Translations under genes and position numbers: made by a program
Shown here: positions 56,354 through 64,000 of the stretch, one piece after another
Position numbering within the stretch: position 1 is the stretch's first letter
Layout: the number at the start of each line of letters is the position of its first letter
Notes under the pieces: generated by a model
What the model was told of the DNA's origin: nothing
The model's input: only the letters and a program-made list of their open reading frames with translations
Database searches by the model: none
Origin: Pseudoalteromonas shioyasakiensis
GTDB lineage: Bacteria; Pseudomonadota; Gammaproteobacteria; Enterobacterales; Alteromonadaceae
Length of the DNA stretch: 64,000 bases
Assembly: GCA_013391845.1 (NCBI GenBank)
Contig: CP058414.1
Coordinates: forward strand, 1,474,501-1,538,500
Reading direction: 5' to 3'

Positions 56354-57586
56354 ATGCGTATTTCAAATAACATGATGTATAAGAATAACCTTAATTCTAT
56401 TCTTAACTCACAGCAAAACGTTAATAAAGCACAAGAGCAGGTTAATACTCAAAAGCGTGTATTGACTGCTGCTGACGATCCTTCAGCAACGGCTCGCGCT
56501 TTACTTTATAACGATCGCATTCAGGGTAATGAACAGTTCACAAAAAATATCACTATGTTGAATAGCCGCCTGACGACAGAAGAAAGTGTGCTGCAAAATA
56601 TTAAAGGTGCACTTGAGTCTGCTTATACTTTATCTATTCAAGCGGGTAATGGTGCCTATAGTGATATCGACCGTGAAGGTATTGCTGAAGAAGTTAAGGC
56701 ACTACAAAGCACCGTTCTTGATTTAATGAATGCAAAAACCGAAGACGGTAAGTTTATCTTTTCGGGCTATCAAGATAATACCCCTTCTTATAGTTACAAT
56801 AGTACGTCTGGTCGCTATGAATATGGCGGCGATCAGGGGCAACACAAAATCAAAGTGGCTGAAGGTGTAGAAATAAAGTCGAGTGACAATGGTTTTGATA
56901 CGTTCGAAAAAGTTGATGCGCGCCTAAATGTGGCCTCAAACGACGGCACAGTTTCGGGCGGGATAACAAGCTCAAAAGTTTATGTTACTGAACAAGCTGA
57001 TTTTGATAAATTCCATCAGGCAAATTACAACGCTGATCCTGCCGCCGCTGCAAATGCCAATACACTAAGCTTTATTACTACAACAGGGACACCTAATACA
57101 TTTGTTGTGCAGCAAGCGGGTGTAACGATTGACAGTGGCAGCTTTGAAGACGGCAAAATTGAATATCAAGGTATGGAAATTTCTGTTTCGCCTGTTGCAA
57201 ACGGCCAAATCGATGTTGACCTTGAAGCGCCACAAAAAGAGAATGCGTTAAATACTTTGGATGATCTGATAGCAGGACTAACCAATCCTGATTTAACTCA
57301 GGAAGAGTTTGATCAAGTTTTAGCGGATGCCATTGTACAACTCGATAATGCTAAAAATCAGGTTTCACTTGTACAGGCAGGTTTGGGTGGTCGCTTAAAT
57401 ACAGCCAAGAAAATTGAACAATCAAACGGTGACTTAGATACCAGTAATAAAGCAGCGAAAGCTGAGCTTGTTGAGCTTGATATGGCTGAAGCGATTACTG
57501 AACTTACCAAACAGGAAACATCACTGCAAGCTGCACAAGCAACATTTGGCCGTTTGGCTAACCTTTCCTTATTTGATTATTTATAA
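56354..57586 (+). CDS. flgL: Hook-filament junction protein FlgL (HAP3)
   Basis: Second junction protein, flagellin-like. N-terminal RISNNMMYKNNLNSILNSQQ and TAADDPSATARALLYNDRI, C-terminal VELDMAEAITELTKQETSLQ are characteristic. 410 residues against 317 in E. coli, the insertion being the middle domain. A perfect 18-bp hairpin begins one base after the stop. Confidence 0.95.
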   Translation: MRISNNMMYKNNLNSILNSQQNVNKAQEQVNTQKRVLTAADDPSATARALLYNDRIQGNEQFTKNITMLNSRLTTEESVLQNIKGALESAYTLSIQAGNGAYSDIDREGIAEEVKALQSTVLDLMNAKTEDGKFIFSGYQDNTPSYSYNSTSGRYEYGGDQGQHKIKVAEGVEIKSSDNGFDTFEKVDARLNVASNDGTVSGGITSSKVYVTEQADFDKFHQANYNADPAAAANANTLSFITTTGTPNTFVVQQAGVTIDSGSFEDGKIEYQGMEISVSPVANGQIDVDLEAPQKENALNTLDDLIAGLTNPDLTQEEFDQVLADAIVQLDNAKNQVSLVQAGLGGRLNTAKKIEQSNGDLDTSNKAAKAELVELDMAEAITELTKQETSLQAAQATFGRLANLSLFDYL

Positions 57587-57627
57587 TTTTTGTAGGTTAA
57601 GCTTAATTAATAAGCTTAACCTACAAA
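57587..57627 (+). terminator. 18-bp hairpin right after flgL
   Basis: Arms 57587-57604 and 57610-57627 are perfectly complementary around ATTAA. There is no T run on the plus side, so it may act as an mRNA-end stabiliser or as an incomplete terminator. Confidence 0.65.
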
Positions 57628-57814
57628 ACCTACCTTAAGCTTCCTACTTTAAAAGTGCTTTTAGCTCACTCTTTATTTTGTTTTTACCCTCATTAACACA
57701 TCGTGATAGCGGCTTTTATGGTAACCAGAAGCCATATTTAGTTAAAAGGTTAAAATATTTCTTATTTAAATACAGTGGTTTGTATAAAATTTTAAAAATT
57801 GTTTAAAAATTCAC
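57628..57814. other. Gene-free stretch between flgL and flagellin 1
   Basis: AT-rich with no reading frame of note; contains only the approach to the sigma-28 promoter at 57815-57841. I see no further structured element. Confidence 0.5.
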
Positions 57815-57841
57815 TAAAGGATTTTTTGAGCGGACCGATAA
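57815..57841 (+). promoter_or_regulatory. Sigma-28 promoter of flagellin 1
   Basis: TAAA (57815-57818), 15 bases, ACCGATAA (57834-57841): one mismatch to the FliA consensus. The leader to the ATG is about 85 bases. Confidence 0.85.
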
Positions 57842-57933
57842 CTTAATTAACCAAGCAGAGTAACAAATAACAGTTACCGCTTAATTAGAGTAAGTTTGAG
57901 AGTAAATGATAAGTTTACTTCGGGAGAAATATC

Positions 57934-58959
57934 ATGGCACTTTATGTAAATACAAATGTTAGTTCATTAAACGCACAAAGACAATTAATGAATTCTGGTA
58001 ACTCACTAGATACTTCATTCCAACGTTTATCATCAGGTCTGCGTATCAATAGCGCAAAAGATGATGCGGCAGGTCTACAAATTACAGACCGTTTATCATC
58101 GCAAATTAATGGTCTAAATCAAGGTAACCGTAACGCAAACGATGCGATCTCACTTGCACAAACAGCGGAAGGTGCACTAGACGAAGTTACGTCAATGTTT
58201 CAGCGTGTACGTACACTTTCTCAACAAGCGGCAAATGGTTCAAATACAGATGAAGACCGTTTAGCGATTCAAGAAGAGATTCGCTCGTTGATGAGTGAAG
58301 CGAACCGTGTGGCTCAAGATACTACCTTTGGTGGACAGAACCTTCTTGATGGAACTTATTCGGCTAGCTTCCAGGTAGGTGCTGATGCGGTGCAAACTAT
58401 TGGCTTTAGTATGAAAACAGTGGGTGATACTGCTAATGGTGCAAATAGCCTTGCTGCAAATGGCGGGTTTACGTTGTCAGGCTTAGCAAACGTAGCTTCT
58501 GCAGTTACAGGAAAAGCTTTTGTAGCAGCAGCTTCTGGGAGTTCAGCAGCGGCTGTTAAGGGATTGCTTGATACTGAAGCTTTATCTGCTTTATCTGCAC
58601 TTGATAGCTCATTTGCAACTTCTGATGCCGCATTTTCAGTTGTGTTTACTGAAACAGGTATCTCAGTATCAAGTCAGGTGGGTGCACAGCTAGTACTTGC
58701 TGGTATGGACTCACTAATAGCAGTAGTTGATAAAAAACGCGCAGAGTTAGGTGCGGTACAAAATCGTTTCCAATCAACAATTCGTAACCAATCGAATATT
58801 GCTGAGAACCTTAGCGCTGCTAAATCACGTATTAAAGATACTGACTTTGCTCAAGAAACAGCGAACTTAACTAAGATGCAAATCTTACAACAAGCTAGCC
58901 AAACAATCTTGAGTCAAGCTAACCAACGTCCTCAAGCGGCTTTAAGCTTACTAGGTTAA
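57934..58959 (+). CDS. Flagellin 1
   Basis: Filament subunit of 341 residues. N-terminal D0/D1 (MALYVNTNVSSLNAQRQLMN; RLSSGLRINSAKDDAAGLQI) and C-terminal SQTILSQANQRPQAALSLLG are intact. The central variable part (about 175-255) is short and Ala/Ser-rich. It is nearly identical in protein to flagellin 3, including a 197-base block with 195 identities. It has its own sigma-28 promoter and RBS (GGGAGAA). fliC/flaA naming is ambiguous with three copies, so no symbol is given. Confidence 0.95.
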   Translation: MALYVNTNVSSLNAQRQLMNSGNSLDTSFQRLSSGLRINSAKDDAAGLQITDRLSSQINGLNQGNRNANDAISLAQTAEGALDEVTSMFQRVRTLSQQAANGSNTDEDRLAIQEEIRSLMSEANRVAQDTTFGGQNLLDGTYSASFQVGADAVQTIGFSMKTVGDTANGANSLAANGGFTLSGLANVASAVTGKAFVAAASGSSAAAVKGLLDTEALSALSALDSSFATSDAAFSVVFTETGISVSSQVGAQLVLAGMDSLIAVVDKKRAELGAVQNRFQSTIRNQSNIAENLSAAKSRIKDTDFAQETANLTKMQILQQASQTILSQANQRPQAALSLLG

Positions 58960-59389
58960 TAGTTGGGGATTTGAGTTAAAATGAAGTCAAAACTTTGACT
59001 CAAAAGAAAAGCGCCTTTGTCTAATGGGGTATTAACAAAGGCGCTAAGATAGGATTATAAAGCGGAGGCGCTAAAAATCCTGACAGTAGTGTTCTAACAT
59101 TTGTAAGAACATAAAGTTTATAGCACAAATTATGCCATAATTTGTGAAAAAGAACCCACTCTTAAACTTATCTCTTCCAAGGCTCCTGTTATAGGAGCCT
59201 TTTCTCATTCTTTAGTGTTTATTTAATAGTTGGCCTATTAATTGCTCTAGTTCTTTTAAGTTAATCAACTAATCAGCAAAGTGGCAGTTTTTTGCCCCAA
59301 GGCGACTTAGATTTGCCGCTGTAAGGGTCACTTTGTCAAGTTCACTTTTAAAAGTGACTTAACTTTGACAGATAAGAAGAGAGTAAATT
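58960..59389. other. Hairpin-rich spacer between flagellins 1 and 2
   Basis: Contains, in order: AGCGCCTTTGT/ACAAAGGCGCT (59010-59020 with 59035-59045), CACAAATTAT/ATAATTTGTG (59124-59133 with 59137-59146), and AAGGCTCCT/AGGAGCCTT followed by TTCTC (59179-59187 with 59193-59201), the last a good terminator. A dyad around CACTTTTAAAAGTG follows at 59344-59357. No gene is seen. No clean sigma-28 element is found for flagellin 2. Confidence 0.75.
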
Positions 59390-60418
59390 ATGGCTTTATA
59401 TGTAAATACTAATGTTAGTGCACTAAATGCACAAAGACAGTTGGATAGAACAGGTACGGATTTAGATACTTCTTTTAAACGTCTTTCATCAGGCTTGCGT
59501 ATTAATAGTGCAGCTGATGATGCTGCAGGTTTGCAAATTTCTGACCGCTTACAATCGCAAATCCTTGGACTAAGCCAAGGTAATCGAAATGCTAATGATG
59601 CTATATCACTTGCACAAACTGCCGAGGGTGCGATGGATGAGTTAACGAGCAACTTTCAACGTGTAAGAACATTAGCTCAACAAGCTGCGAATGGATCAAA
59701 TACAGATGAAGATCGACTTGCGATTCAAGAAGAAATCAGACAGCTAATGGCTGAAGCAAACAGAATTGCTTCTGACACTACTTTTGGTGGGCAAAACTTA
59801 CTAGATGGTACTTATGCCGCAAGTTTTCAAGTTGGTGCCGATGCTGTGCAGACAATTGGGTTTAGTATGCAAGAGGTGGGTGAGTCAACTAACGGTAATA
59901 ATAGCTTAGCAGCTAACAATGGCTTTACTCTTTCAGGGATTGCCTCTGTTGCTTCAGCTGTTACAGGAAAAGCTTTTGTAGCAGCAGCTTCTGGAAGTTC
60001 AGCTGCGGCTGTTGCTGGCTTACTCGATGCGGATGCACTAGCAACATTATCAGCGCTGGATACAGCTTTTGCTAGTTCAGATGCTGCTTTCTCTGTTGTT
60101 TTTACGGAAACAGGTATTTCGGTATCAAGCCAAGTAGGTGCGCAACTTGTAATGGCTGGTATGGATTCACTAATAGCGGTAGTAGATAAAAAACGTGCGG
60201 AGCTTGGTGCTGTGCAGAACCGTTTTCAATCTACAATTCGTAACCAAGCAAATGTATCTGAAAACTTAAGTGCGGCAAAATCACGAATTAAAGATGCTGA
60301 TTTTGCAGCTGAAACAGCAATACTAACTAAAAATCAAATCTTACAACAAGCAAGCCAAACAATCCTAGGTCAGGCAAATCAACGACCTCAAGCTGCTTTA
60401 AGCTTGTTACAAGGCTAA
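59390..60418 (+). CDS. Flagellin 2
   Basis: Filament subunit of 342 residues, diverged from the other two (e.g. LDRTGTDLDTSFKRLSSGLR, QSQILGLSQGNRNAND, ending SLLQG). D0/D1 termini are intact and the central region keeps the same length and plan. It lacks the K in AAAVKGLLD (AAAVAGLLD). No confident sigma-28 promoter precedes it, unlike copies 1 and 3, so timing of expression may differ. RBS AGAGAG 7 bases before the ATG. Confidence 0.94.
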   Translation: MALYVNTNVSALNAQRQLDRTGTDLDTSFKRLSSGLRINSAADDAAGLQISDRLQSQILGLSQGNRNANDAISLAQTAEGAMDELTSNFQRVRTLAQQAANGSNTDEDRLAIQEEIRQLMAEANRIASDTTFGGQNLLDGTYAASFQVGADAVQTIGFSMQEVGESTNGNNSLAANNGFTLSGIASVASAVTGKAFVAAASGSSAAAVAGLLDADALATLSALDTAFASSDAAFSVVFTETGISVSSQVGAQLVMAGMDSLIAVVDKKRAELGAVQNRFQSTIRNQANVSENLSAAKSRIKDADFAAETAILTKNQILQQASQTILGQANQRPQAALSLLQG

Positions 60419-60453
60419 AATTTAAAAATTATTAAAAAATTTACAAATAAAGC

Positions 60454-60480
60454 TAAAGCTTTCGCTTAATCAGACGATAA
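60454..60480 (+). promoter_or_regulatory. Sigma-28 promoter of flagellin 3
   Basis: TAAA (60454-60457), 15 bases, GACGATAA (60473-60480): one mismatch to the FliA consensus, exact spacing. Confidence 0.8.
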
Positions 60481-60579
60481 CTGATTTAGAGAACTATAAA
60501 TCTAGGACTCTAAGTCGGTTAAATAGCAGGGTAGGGGTATCCCGCTGTTTAGCTATAAAATGATAAAGCGGAGGCTAAT

Positions 60580-61605
60580 ATGGCTTTATATGTAAACACA
60601 AATGTGAGTTCTTTGAACGCACAGCGCCAGTTAATGAAATCTGGCAACTCACTGGATACTTCATTCCAACGATTATCATCAGGTTTGCGCATTAATAGTG
60701 CTAAAGATGATGCTGCTGGTATGCAAATCTCTAACCGTTTGACAGGCCAACTTAATGGTTTGAATCAAGGTAATCGTAATGCTAACGATGCAATTTCACT
60801 GGCGCAAACCGCTGAAGGTGCACTAGACGAAGTTACATCAATGTTCCAGCGTGTACGTACGCTAGCTCAACAAGCATCAAATGGTTCAAATACTGATGAA
60901 GACCGTTTAGCGATTCAAGAAGAAATACGCTCTTTGATGAGTGAAGCAAATCGTGTTGCAGAAGATACTTCATTTGGTGGACAAAACCTCCTTGATGGTA
61001 CTTACTCAGCAAGTTTCCAAGTGGGTGCTGATGCCGTTCAGACGATCGGCTTTAGTATGAAAACAGTGGGTGATACTGCTAATGGTGCAAACAGTATAGC
61101 TGCTAATGGCGGCTTTACATTATCAGGTCTTGCTAACGTAGCTTCTGCAGTTACAGGAAAAGCTTTTGTAGCAGCAGCTTCTGGGAGTTCAGCAGCGGCT
61201 GTTAAGGGATTACTAGATACTGAAGCTTTATCTGCTTTATCTGCACTTGATAGCTCATTTGCAACTTCTGATGCCGCATTTTCAGTTGTGTTTACTGAAA
61301 CAGGTATCTCAGTATCAAGTCAGGTGGGTGCTCAGCTTGTACTAGCAGGAATGGATTCATTAATTGCTGTTGTTGACAAGAAACGTGCGGAGCTTGGTGC
61401 GGTACAAAATCGCTTTCAATCTACGATACGTAATCAGTCAAATGTCGCTGAAAATTTATCAGCTGCTCGTTCTCGTATTCAAGATACTGACTTTGCGACA
61501 GAAACAGCGAACTTAACTAAGATGCAAATCTTACAACAAGCTAGCCAGTCCATTTTAAGTCAAGCAAATCAACGCCCTCAAGTAGCGCTTTCATTACTAG
61601 GTTAA
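60580..61605 (+). CDS. Flagellin 3
   Basis: Filament subunit of 341 residues, very close to flagellin 1 in protein. Differences are concentrated near the N-terminus (MQISNRLTGQLNGLNQ) and the C-terminus (AARSRIQDTDFATET; ANQRPQVALSLLG). It carries the 197-base near-identical block at 61135-61331. Flanking codons differ at many silent sites from copy 1, so the similarity is patchy. RBS GCGGAGG at 60569-60575. Confidence 0.95.
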   Translation: MALYVNTNVSSLNAQRQLMKSGNSLDTSFQRLSSGLRINSAKDDAAGMQISNRLTGQLNGLNQGNRNANDAISLAQTAEGALDEVTSMFQRVRTLAQQASNGSNTDEDRLAIQEEIRSLMSEANRVAEDTSFGGQNLLDGTYSASFQVGADAVQTIGFSMKTVGDTANGANSIAANGGFTLSGLANVASAVTGKAFVAAASGSSAAAVKGLLDTEALSALSALDSSFATSDAAFSVVFTETGISVSSQVGAQLVLAGMDSLIAVVDKKRAELGAVQNRFQSTIRNQSNVAENLSAARSRIQDTDFATETANLTKMQILQQASQSILSQANQRPQVALSLLG

Positions 61606-61692
61606 TGTTTGTTTTATAAGTCACTTCAGAGCTCAGGAAATTTGCCCCGAAGTGGCTTATACTGACAGAGTAAGATATTAAGAGGTGCTACA

Positions 61693-62115
61693 ATGATAGA
61701 TCTTAATTCAATGCAAAGGTTGAATGATAACCACGCTACTAGTGGGAACTCTGCAAATTTAAATGCTGAAATAGTTGATACCAAAGCAGATAAAGGCACA
61801 GAACTTGCTGGCAGAGAGGCTGTAGACATTGAGCTGGATTCTAAACAGAATGAGCAAAAAGACAAAAAAGATCTGATTGCTGAAGTAAAGCAGAACTTAG
61901 AAAAGCTTAATAATTACATACCCGTCACTTCAACAAATTTAATTTTTGAATTTGATGAAAAAGGTGATCCGCCAATAATAAAAGTTTTAGATAGAGAAAA
62001 CGATGAAGTTATTAGGGAGATCCCAACTGAAGAGTTTCGTGAAGTAGCTAAAGCTTTGGAAGAATTTGCCGATAAATTAACCAATAAAGGTTTGTTGTTC
62101 GATAGAACTGCATAA
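61693..62115 (+). CDS. flaG: FlaG family flagellar protein
   Basis: Small protein (140 residues) between flagellins and fliD in polar flagellar operons; in Vibrio and Pseudomonas it affects filament length. The charged N-terminal half is low in complexity. The conserved FlaG domain is the C-terminal half: NLIFEFDEKGDPPIIKVLDR followed by EVIREIPTEEF. AGAGGTG (61680-61686) lies 6 bases before the ATG. Confidence 0.92.
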   Translation: MIDLNSMQRLNDNHATSGNSANLNAEIVDTKADKGTELAGREAVDIELDSKQNEQKDKKDLIAEVKQNLEKLNNYIPVTSTNLIFEFDEKGDPPIIKVLDRENDEVIREIPTEEFREVAKALEEFADKLTNKGLLFDRTA

Positions 62116-62139
62116 AGTTTAGTATTTAGGAGTATTAGA

Positions 62140-63546
62140 ATGGCATTAATTACATCAGCAGGAGTTGGCTCAGGGCTCGATCTCGAAAGCATTATCAGTG
62201 CAACACTATCAGCTGAGAATACCCCTAAAATACAAGCATTTGCTGAAAAGCAAGAGTCGCTACAAGTGGAACTATCTTCGTTAGGCGAAGTTAAGTCTGC
62301 AATGTCTAAGCTGCAGGATACAATAGAAAAACTAGCCGATATTGATAATTTCAATAAACGTATTGCAAACATCAAGCAGCCGGCAAGTGATGATGGCGAT
62401 CTGATATCAGTGACACCAACATCTGATATTTCACCTGGGGACTTCAACATTGAAGTGGTTGAGCTTGCGCAGGGTAGCCGGGCGACATCTAATGCCGGGC
62501 TATTTACCTCAACAGATGATGTTGTTACAGCTTCAGGTGGTACATTATCATTCGCTGCGGGTGATAAAAGCTTTGACTTAACTCTGGATGCAGGAGCTAC
62601 GCTTGCTGACTTACGCGATGCAATCAATGATTCTGACGATAACTTTGGTGTAACAGCAAATATAATAAATACAGGTACCGAATCAAAATTAGTACTTACA
62701 TCAAATGTGTCAGGTGAAGGTAATGACTTAGTTATTACTAATGACACTGCTGAACTAGATAATGTTTCGACACTTGCCAACGATGGTGTTAGTGCAGGTG
62801 GTATTGCTATTGCTGCAGGTGATGAAGCCAAAAGTGCAGAAATCAAAGTTGATGGTATTTCTATTGTTAATGATACCAATACATTTAAAGATGCTGTTCA
62901 AGATATGACTATTGTCGCTAAGCGTCAGAGTGTTGACAATGAAACAGCTAAACTTTCAGTTGAAGTAGATACTGCAAGTGTGACGAAATTGGTCGATGAG
63001 TTTATCTCTAATTATAACAATTTAATTGGTCAGATAGGCTTACAAACTAGGATCGGGAAGCCTTTAAATAGTGATGCGACCTTACGTTCATTTGATTCTC
63101 AATTAGTTAATGCTTTATCTACAGAGATAACTGATGCGGGCCCCTTCACGAGTATATTTGATATTGGTTTGGGTGTTAATAAGGAAGGCTATATTGAGAA
63201 ATCTAGCCTAGTTCGTAGTTTGAATGAGGCAATGGATGAGAATTACGATGATATTGGTAAAGCATTCGCGGGTGAGGGCGGAATAGCTAAGCAGTTAGAG
63301 TCACTTCTTGAAAATTATGTTGAGAATGATGGTATTATGAAGCAGCGAGAAAATAGCTTAAACTCTCAACTAGAAGATCTAGAGGATGATGTTGCAAACC
63401 ACGAATATAGAATGGAGTCTCTAGAGGCTCGATTAAGGCAGCAGTATGCAGGGCTAGATGTATTGCTAGCGCAAATGCAATCTACTCAAACTTATTTAAG
63501 TTCACAACTTTCAAGTTTACCTGGTTTCACGAAATCAAGTTCTTAA
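62140..63546 (+). CDS. fliD: Flagellar filament cap protein FliD (HAP2)
   Basis: Caps the filament and folds incoming flagellin. The N-terminal domain reads SAGVGSGLDLESIISATLSA, and the C-terminal domain has FDIGLGVNKEGYIEKSS with a long coiled coil ending LDVLLAQMQSTQTYLSSQL. 468 residues, as in E. coli. The variable middle (about 90-260) is acidic and Ser/Thr-rich. It lies 24 bases after flaG and 19 bases before fliS. Confidence 0.96.
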   Translation: MALITSAGVGSGLDLESIISATLSAENTPKIQAFAEKQESLQVELSSLGEVKSAMSKLQDTIEKLADIDNFNKRIANIKQPASDDGDLISVTPTSDISPGDFNIEVVELAQGSRATSNAGLFTSTDDVVTASGGTLSFAAGDKSFDLTLDAGATLADLRDAINDSDDNFGVTANIINTGTESKLVLTSNVSGEGNDLVITNDTAELDNVSTLANDGVSAGGIAIAAGDEAKSAEIKVDGISIVNDTNTFKDAVQDMTIVAKRQSVDNETAKLSVEVDTASVTKLVDEFISNYNNLIGQIGLQTRIGKPLNSDATLRSFDSQLVNALSTEITDAGPFTSIFDIGLGVNKEGYIEKSSLVRSLNEAMDENYDDIGKAFAGEGGIAKQLESLLENYVENDGIMKQRENSLNSQLEDLEDDVANHEYRMESLEARLRQQYAGLDVLLAQMQSTQTYLSSQLSSLPGFTKSSS

Positions 63547-63565
63547 CAAATTAATTAGGTGATTT

Positions 63566-63991
63566 ATGTATAACGCTAAAGTGAAAAATTATCAAAAGGA
63601 AGCACTTAAAACTCGATTGGCTGGTGCTGATCGATATGAAGTGATTCAAATGTTATTTGCTGGGGTACTCGAAAAGTTGGTGCATGCTAAAGTATCAATA
63701 GAATCTAAAAATTATGAAGCAAAAGCTGAGCACATATCAAAAGCTACCGCAATAATTGAAGCCCTACGAGGTTGTTTGGATTTTAAACAAGGTGGAGAAG
63801 TAACTGAAAATTTATATGCATTATATAGCTATATGATTGATCGCTTAGTTGACGCAACTATGAATAATGATGCATCAATTTTAGAAGAAGTTGGTAACCT
63901 GATAAAAGAGATTAAATCGGCTTGGGATGCAATTCCTGTTGATGTAAGAATGCAAGCCCTTGATGAGCAGAGAGAAAGTCAAGTTGGATAA
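63566..63991 (+). CDS. fliS: Flagellin export chaperone FliS
   Basis: Cytoplasmic chaperone for flagellin. Start MYNAKVKNYQKEALKTRLAG, then DRYEVIQMLFAGVLEKLVHA and LRGCLDFKQGGEVTENLYAL are characteristic. 141 residues. It ends 9 bases before the window edge. In related genomes sigma-54 regulators (flrA/B/C type) follow; those lie outside. Confidence 0.95.
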   Translation: MYNAKVKNYQKEALKTRLAGADRYEVIQMLFAGVLEKLVHAKVSIESKNYEAKAEHISKATAIIEALRGCLDFKQGGEVTENLYALYSYMIDRLVDATMNNDASILEEVGNLIKEIKSAWDAIPVDVRMQALDEQRESQVG

Positions 63992-64000
63992 AGTTTTAGA

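Noticed and set aside
59281..59297. Possible sigma-54 promoter (GTGGCAGTTTTTTGCC) before flagellin 2
   Set aside because: The GG-GC spacing is 9, not 10; a one-base change in this spacing normally abolishes activity.
61914..62879. 321-codon open frame on the minus strand across flaG and fliD
   Set aside because: It lies entirely antisense to two well-conserved genes, and its composition is low-complexity Ser/Ala/Leu, a shadow of Ser/Thr/Asp-rich codons on the plus strand. No RBS or domain is seen.

Overview
The window looks like a piece of the main chromosome of a marine, polar-flagellated gammaproteobacterium of the Alteromonadales, most likely Pseudoalteromonas or a close relative. This rests on gene order (rpoE-rseABC-lepAB-rnc-era-recO-pdxJ, barA/rlmD-relA-mazG-pyrG-eno, mutH/rppH-ptsP-lgt-thyA), moderately AT-rich coding DNA, a Vibrio-type H-ring (flgT/flgP) and a large sigma-54/sigma-28 polar flagellar cluster. 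The genus is inferred from gene content only.

Layout. 1-5.2 kb: end of a DUF481 outer-membrane gene, a small PH-like membrane protein, slyD, ygfZ, the sdhE-ygfX pair (with a strong terminator hairpin inside ygfX) and nadB. 5.2-13.8 kb: the envelope-stress operon rpoE-rseA-rseB-rseC behind a sigma-E promoter, then lepA-lepB-rnc-era-recO-pdxJ. acpS, the usual follower of pdxJ, is absent. 13.8-25.1 kb: two small envelope genes, barA, then divergently rlmD-relA-mazG, pyrG and eno. 25.1-32.8 kb: mutH and rppH flank a DnaA-box cluster with an IHF consensus site, matching the known E. coli DARS2 position; then ptsP, a TauE-like exporter, lgt, thyA and galU. 33-36.3 kb: five consecutive lipoprotein genes, two SPOR-like and three FlgO-like, the latter behind a sigma-54-type promoter. 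36.3-36.6 kb: a 7-bp tandem array directly upstream of tRNA-Arg(CCU). 36.6-41.2 kb: an MDR dehydrogenase, nhaD, and a peroxiredoxin-glutaredoxin fusion divergent from oxyR with an OxyR-type site between them. 41.2-64 kb: flagellar and chemotaxis genes flgT/flgP, flgN-flgM, flgA, cheV-cheR, flgBCDE, flgF, flgG (frameshifted), flgH, flgI, flgJ, flgK, flgL, three flagellin genes, flaG, fliD and fliS.

How it fits together. The flagellar part follows the usual hierarchy. GG-N10-GC sigma-54 elements precede flgA, flgB, flgF, flgJ, flgT, flgP and the FlgO-like operon. Sigma-28 elements precede flgM and flagellins 1 and 3. The envelope theme (sigma-E system, lepB, lgt, lipoproteins) and redox theme (OxyR, Prx-Grx) are separate units.

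Most notable: a single-base frameshift in flgG; the DARS2-like locus; back-to-back sigma-54 promoters between flgT and flgP; a heptamer array that appears to form the 5' leader of a tRNA; an intrinsic terminator embedded in ygfX; and a gene-conversion block shared by flagellins 1 and 3. I saw no CRISPR array, prophage or complete insertion sequence.
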